Shown piece after piece: positions 49,148-52,499 of a stretch of DNA of 52,499 nt. The first letter of the stretch is position 1. Every line of letters starts with the position of its first letter. This DNA is from Microcaldota archaeon. GTDB lineage: Archaea > Micrarchaeota > Micrarchaeia > Micrarchaeales > CABMGC01. The notes under the pieces were generated by a model, which was given only the letters and a program-made list of their open reading frames with translations, ran no database searches and was not told the origin of the DNA. The stretch spans positions 1-52,499 of the forward strand of contig DAHWXM010000010.1 of the NCBI GenBank assembly GCA_027334165.1, in the 5' to 3' direction. A program made the translations under genes and the position numbers.

Positions 49148-50341
49148 TTATTTAGACAGGTCGTCTACTTTCTTCTCCAGTGTATCTTTCTTCTTGTTTA
49201 GCGTATCGGTGACGTCCCTGAGTTGCTTCGCTTTTTTGTCCAGCCTCTCTATCTTCTGCTGATCGTTGTCCAGGTCCTTCTCAGCAGTGACCTCCCTGCT
49301 CAGGTCATCTAGAGCCTTTCTCATATCAGCTACTTCACGGAGCAACTCTGCGATTCCGCTGTTCACTCCGTTAAGGCTGTCATTGAAGCTTGACAGGACA
49401 CCCCAGCTGCTCTTCATGTTTGTTATGCTCTGCTGAAGCTTCTTTGCTTCGGCATCAGCAGCGTTGTATATCCTGAGCGCGTTCTCCTTATCCTTTATTG
49501 CAGAGTCCAATATCTCCGTCCGAGTCTTGTTTATCCTCTGACTCGTCTCGTAAGCCTTTCTCTTGTAGTCTTCAACAAGCCTCTCATACTTGTGTATCTT
49601 CCTGCTCTCATTGTTTATCATGTCCTGAAGCGAGAGGATTTCTGACCTTATGTCAAGGTCCATTTTCCTGAGCCTCTTCCTATGCTCTTCCACCACCGCA
49701 TCGAGGTCCTTGTTGGCCTGTTCAACTCCCGTGCGCACGGCTCCCGCCCTCTTGAGTATGTCCTGCATGAGTTCTATCGCCCCGCCCATGTCGTGGCTGA
49801 AGTTCCCGATCTCCGAGGAGTCCTTCTGTAGCGCCGCCATTTCCTGCTCAAGCTTGTCTATCGCGCTCTCAACGTTCTGCTTCTTTGTGTTTATGTCTGA
49901 GTAAACCTTGTTCATCTCGTTCTCTAGGCTGGTGAGCTTACCGAGTGTCTCCTTTGCCGTGCCTGCCTTCTCCTTGAATATGTTCTCAGCGTCCGTGACC
50001 GTCTTGCTGTAAGTCTCTACCTTTGCCGTTATGTTGTTCAGCATTATCTGCTGTGCCGATATCTCGTCCGTTATGTTCTTCTTCTTGATCTCCCTTATGG
50101 ACTTCTCCACTTCCGCAGATACTCCTGCCTTCGCTACCCTAGATAGGTACATCTTGCCGATCTTGTAGGAGATCTTTATCATCCCTGCCTTTTCCAGTAT
50201 TCCGGCCCAATCGGCTACTGTGCGTTCACTCACCTTCAGGAACGTTGCGAGCGTCGTGGTATCGGTTTCCCCATGCTCATTGAGATAATTCACAAGCGAG
50301 TCTATGCTCGTCGTTATGGGCTGGTCCGCCACTCGAATCAC
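49148..50341 (-). CDS. Winged-helix plus long coiled-coil protein heading the pilus operon
   Basis: 397 residues. Residues 10-70 form a winged helix-turn-helix (SLVNYLNEHGETDTTTLATF, then KVSERTVADWAGILEKAGMI). The remainder is almost wholly coiled coil, for example TSLENEMNKVYSDINTKKQN and DQQKIERLDKKAKQLRDVTD. It has no membrane helix. It precedes the secretion ATPase by eight bases and is first in the operon. It may be a DNA-binding regulator, a structural rod at the base of the machine, or a link between nucleoid and appendage. The family is not recognised. Confidence 0.78.
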   Translation of the reverse strand: MIRVADQPITTSIDSLVNYLNEHGETDTTTLATFLKVSERTVADWAGILEKAGMIKISYKIGKMYLSRVAKAGVSAEVEKSIREIKKKNITDEISAQQIMLNNITAKVETYSKTVTDAENIFKEKAGTAKETLGKLTSLENEMNKVYSDINTKKQNVESAIDKLEQEMAALQKDSSEIGNFSHDMGGAIELMQDILKRAGAVRTGVEQANKDLDAVVEEHRKRLRKMDLDIRSEILSLQDMINNESRKIHKYERLVEDYKRKAYETSQRINKTRTEILDSAIKDKENALRIYNAADAEAKKLQQSITNMKSSWGVLSSFNDSLNGVNSGIAELLREVADMRKALDDLSREVTAEKDLDNDQQKIERLDKKAKQLRDVTDTLNKKKDTLEKKVDDLSK

Positions 50342-50465
50342 TGCATAGTAGTACGATACCTATATTTATAACTTTAACTAGCCTCACCGTCGCTTCTTTT
50401 GGAAAGAAACTGCATTTGGCGTGAATTCGCTTGGCATCGGTGACATTGCGCGCGATTAAGCTACA

Positions 50466-50538
50466 TAGTCCCAGCCAGATTCGAACTGGCGTCAACGGGT
50501 TCAGAGCCCGCTATCCTTGACCACTAGACTATGGGACT
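50466..50538 (-). tRNA. tRNA-Gln (CTG)
   Basis: The acceptor stem AGTCCCA pairs with TGGGACT and the discriminator is A. The anticodon arm GCGGG-CTCTGAA-CCCGT gives CTG, and the T arm GCCAG-TTCGAAT-CTGGC is perfect. CCA is not encoded. Confidence 0.94.
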
Positions 50539-50568
50539 GTGGGTGTGAATATTCTTTTCCAGCTAATT

Positions 50569-50577
50569 CTTATATAA
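50569..50577 (-). promoter_or_regulatory. TATA box of tRNA-Gln
   Basis: On the minus strand GTTATATAAG lies about 33 bases before the tRNA start, a normal archaeal distance. Confidence 0.5.
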
Positions 50578-50584
50578 CTATGTG

Positions 50585-50595
50585 GATATTTTATC
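50585..50595 (+). promoter_or_regulatory. TATA-like element of the M50 protease
   Basis: GATATTTTATC is centred about 27 bases before the ATG at 50617, consistent with a leaderless message. Confidence 0.45.
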
Positions 50596-50616
50596 TACTG
50601 CATTTGCGGTAGATCC

Positions 50617-51360
50617 ATGACTATCAACTACAGGGAGCACATCCCTACGTGGAAGGAGATAAGGGAAATATTAGTAGCCGACATAATACTTATACTTGCG
50701 TTCGACCTGACCATTATAGGTGGCATATCGTCCCTGCGCGAGTACTACCCCACATTCATATACTTCCTCCCGATAACTGCCGTCGGAGTCACGCTATCGT
50801 TCGTGCTCCACGAGCTGATGCACAAGTTCGTTGCGCAGCGCTTCGGTGCCATGGCGGCATTCATGCGTTCAAGCACAGGAAGCATAATAACAATACTGTC
50901 TGCACTGTTCGGATTTCTCATCGGCATACCTGGCGCGACGGTGATATATTCGAACAGCTTTACCAGGAGGGAACAGGGTTATGTATCGCTTGCCGGCCCA
51001 CTGACCAATTTCATGGTATTCCTGGTGTTCCTTGCAATCGGCGTGCTGCTGTATCCTAACTTCCTGAATAACGTCTTGGATACGTTCGGCAACTACGCCT
51101 CCCTTGGCTATATTCAGAACATGATAAATTTCACACTGTTCATAAGCCTGCTACTCGCGTTCTTCAACATGCTTCCCATCCCGCCGCTTGACGGAAGCAA
51201 GATACTCGCATGGAACAAGCCCGTCTTTCTCGCGGTCATACTTGTGATATTCATCCTGTTCGTATCTATAATGCCACTGTTCTCGTTCATATCTATGATG
51301 GCCATATGGCTTGTCATCGCCTTCTTGTTCTCGATGTTCTACAGGACCATAGGCCTATAG
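50617..51360 (+). CDS. M50-family (site-2-type) membrane metalloprotease
   Basis: 247 residues and about six helices. HELMHKF is the HExxH zinc motif within a membrane helix. NMLPIPPLDGSKIL is the N-x-x-P-x-x-P-L-D-G motif that supplies the third zinc ligand (Asp). AGPLTNFMVF is the usual G-P-x-x-N segment. It would cleave membrane helices of regulators or leftover signal peptides inside the membrane. No PDZ or CBS domain is fused. The target is unknown. Confidence 0.94.
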   Translation: MTINYREHIPTWKEIREILVADIILILAFDLTIIGGISSLREYYPTFIYFLPITAVGVTLSFVLHELMHKFVAQRFGAMAAFMRSSTGSIITILSALFGFLIGIPGATVIYSNSFTRREQGYVSLAGPLTNFMVFLVFLAIGVLLYPNFLNNVLDTFGNYASLGYIQNMINFTLFISLLLAFFNMLPIPPLDGSKILAWNKPVFLAVILVIFILFVSIMPLFSFISMMAIWLVIAFLFSMFYRTIGL

Positions 51361-51362
51361 TG

Positions 51363-52499
51363 CTATACCGCGGCATCAACGCTTGGTTTTCCTGGAATAG
51401 ATCTCGCTGCCCTTTCGGATTTCGACTCGGATTCCTTTATGGCCACGACCTTGCAGCCTATGGCGCCATACATATAATCAGCAGCACTATTGAGGAATGA
51501 CAGTTCCTCTTCCTGTGTCACATCAACGCGCTGCACGCTTGATATCCTCTTGGCCTGTCCTTGTACGTAGTCCAGTATGAGCTTTGTGTCCACGCCTTTC
51601 GCCCCGTCTCCCAGCAGCCCCTGCCTGTCCGATTTTATTCCTTCGAGCAGCTTGCCAACATTCTTCTCCCTGGCCATGAGGTTGTTTACATCCCTCTTCC
51701 AGTCCTCTGCTATTATGAGGCGTATCTCACGCGGTTCCTTCCCAGTCTTCTTCCGGATCATGCCAACCACCTCGCGCACATCTCCTATAACCCTGTCGAC
51801 CATGTCCTCCTGTTTCTCGACCTTGTTGCTAACCATTGATTCGTCCGCAACAGGCCACTTCTCAAGGGACGCAAAGCCTATGCCGTCGAGCATCTTCCAA
51901 AGCTCTTCCGATATGTGTGGCGCTATGGGAGTGAGCATCAGCACTACTCCAGTAACGTAATCCTTCACCACCACGGCATTCGAGCCGCCGCGTGAGAAGT
52001 ATCTCTTGAGTTCTAGCACAGAATTGTACAACACCTCCGTTGATGCAACCCTGAGCTCCAGCATGTCCATCGCTTTCGTAGCGGTTTCTATCTTTTTGTT
52101 CAACTTTGAATAAAGCCAGTAGTCTATGTGTTCCAGCTTACCTGATTGCATCTCCCCGATTTTTTCGACTATGCTGTATACATATTCGAATCTGTCCTTT
52201 ACGCCGTTAACAGCATCGTCACTGTACTCAGAATCACTGAACAGGTCTGCCCCGGCAACTATCACGAACCTTAGCGGATCCGCACCATGCTTCTCGACTG
52301 CGTCAGAGAGCGGCACTATGTTGCCCAGGCTCTTGCTCATCTTCTCCCCTTCGCTTAACACAGAACCATTGACAACTATCTGCTTGGGCCAATACTCTCT
52401 ATCAAGCAACGCTACGTGGTTGTACATGTACATTGTGAGGTGGTTGAAGATAAGGTCCGGCCCGGAGTGCCTTGATGTGTTGGTGTACCAGTAACGGAA
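51363..52499 (-). CDS. leuS: Leucyl-tRNA synthetase, C-terminal part (cut by window edge)
   Basis: Open to the right-hand edge, so the N-terminal part lies outside; about 378 codons are visible. At the edge YWYTNTSRHSGPDLIFNHLT is the archaeal/eukaryotic LeuRS catalytic-core text, then GEKMSKSLGNIVPL carries the KMSKS loop. An alpha-helical anticodon-binding domain (MLTPIAPHISEELWKML) and a C-terminal domain for the tRNA elbow (EPREIRLIIAEDWKRDVNNL) follow. Acts as a class Ia synthetase. The stop is two bases past the M50 protease stop on the other strand. Confidence 0.93.
   Translation of the reverse strand, partial: FRYWYTNTSRHSGPDLIFNHLTMYMYNHVALLDREYWPKQIVVNGSVLSEGEKMSKSLGNIVPLSDAVEKHGADPLRFVIVAGADLFSDSEYSDDAVNGVKDRFEYVYSIVEKIGEMQSGKLEHIDYWLYSKLNKKIETATKAMDMLELRVASTEVLYNSVLELKRYFSRGGSNAVVVKDYVTGVVLMLTPIAPHISEELWKMLDGIGFASLEKWPVADESMVSNKVEKQEDMVDRVIGDVREVVGMIRKKTGKEPREIRLIIAEDWKRDVNNLMAREKNVGKLLEGIKSDRQGLLGDGAKGVDTKLILDYVQGQAKRISSVQRVDVTQEEELSFLNSAADYMYGAIGCKVVAIKESESKSERAARSIPGKPSVDAAV

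Overview
The window reads as a chromosome segment from a small-genome archaeon, most likely a DPANN lineage close to the Micrarchaeota/ARMAN group. This placement is an inference. The archaeal evidence is aIF2-beta, aIF1A, RIO1 kinase, archease, archaeal-type ThrRS, a Cgi121-like KEOPS subunit, an Nre DNA-repair protein, an intron-bearing tRNA-Tyr, and TATA boxes about 25-35 nt upstream of apparently leaderless genes. The DPANN evidence is compact, heavily overlapping genes, pilin-type leaders of the QSAMEYLMTYGWA kind, and many LamG surface proteins.

Left part (1-7.8 kb): the 3' end of an Nre gene converges on a nine-gene minus-strand operon. It encodes a two-helix pilin-sized membrane protein (VirB2/CedA1-like), a polytopic membrane protein (VirB6/CedA-like), several small membrane proteins, a HerA-like ATPase and a VirB4-like ATPase with an extra C-terminal beta-sandwich-like tail. 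No relaxase, coupling protein or integrase is visible, so it looks like a resident, conjugation-derived DNA-transfer machine (Ced/Ted-like). This is the strongest candidate for an undescribed system here.

7.8-11.8 kb: thymidine kinase, then divergent pyrF and pyrE. PyrF lacks two catalytic residues. Then a tRNA-Asp gene carries a 62-bp direct repeat of its 3' part about 1.1 kb downstream. The repeats bracket a single AT-rich Fic gene, giving a minimal tRNA-targeted cassette.

11.7-31.4 kb: mostly housekeeping and membrane functions. These include tRNA-Tyr, a membrane-embedded double-AAA ATPase, an orphan NuoM-like subunit, aIF2-beta/aIF1A, RIO1, an ERCC4-HhH nuclease coupled to a PhoU-like protein and PiT phosphate transporter, a Cgi121-like protein, a hydrolase, a paired small DMT transporter, ThrRS, an interrupted LamG pilin-like gene, Hsp20, a CaCA exchanger, a radical SAM protein, RpiB, tRNA-Ile, a Nudix-UDG fusion and an archaeosortase-like protein.

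31.5-33.7 kb: archease, a degenerate Nudix protein, an EF-Tu-domain-2-like protein, a hicBA pair and tRNA-Cys.

33.7-50.3 kb: a large surface-appendage locus. After a CBS/ribosome-hibernation-like fusion, five plus-strand genes encode pilin-like or giant LamG proteins. They face a minus-strand operon with a winged-helix/coiled-coil protein, a secretion ATPase (GspE/VirB11 class), a charged linker protein and two GspF/TadC-type membrane proteins. Machinery and cargo appear encoded together; no prepilin peptidase is seen.

Right end: tRNA-Gln, an M50 site-2-type protease, and the C-terminal part of LeuRS running off the window. No rRNA, CRISPR array or insertion sequence was found, and no gap over about 300 bases lacks a gene.
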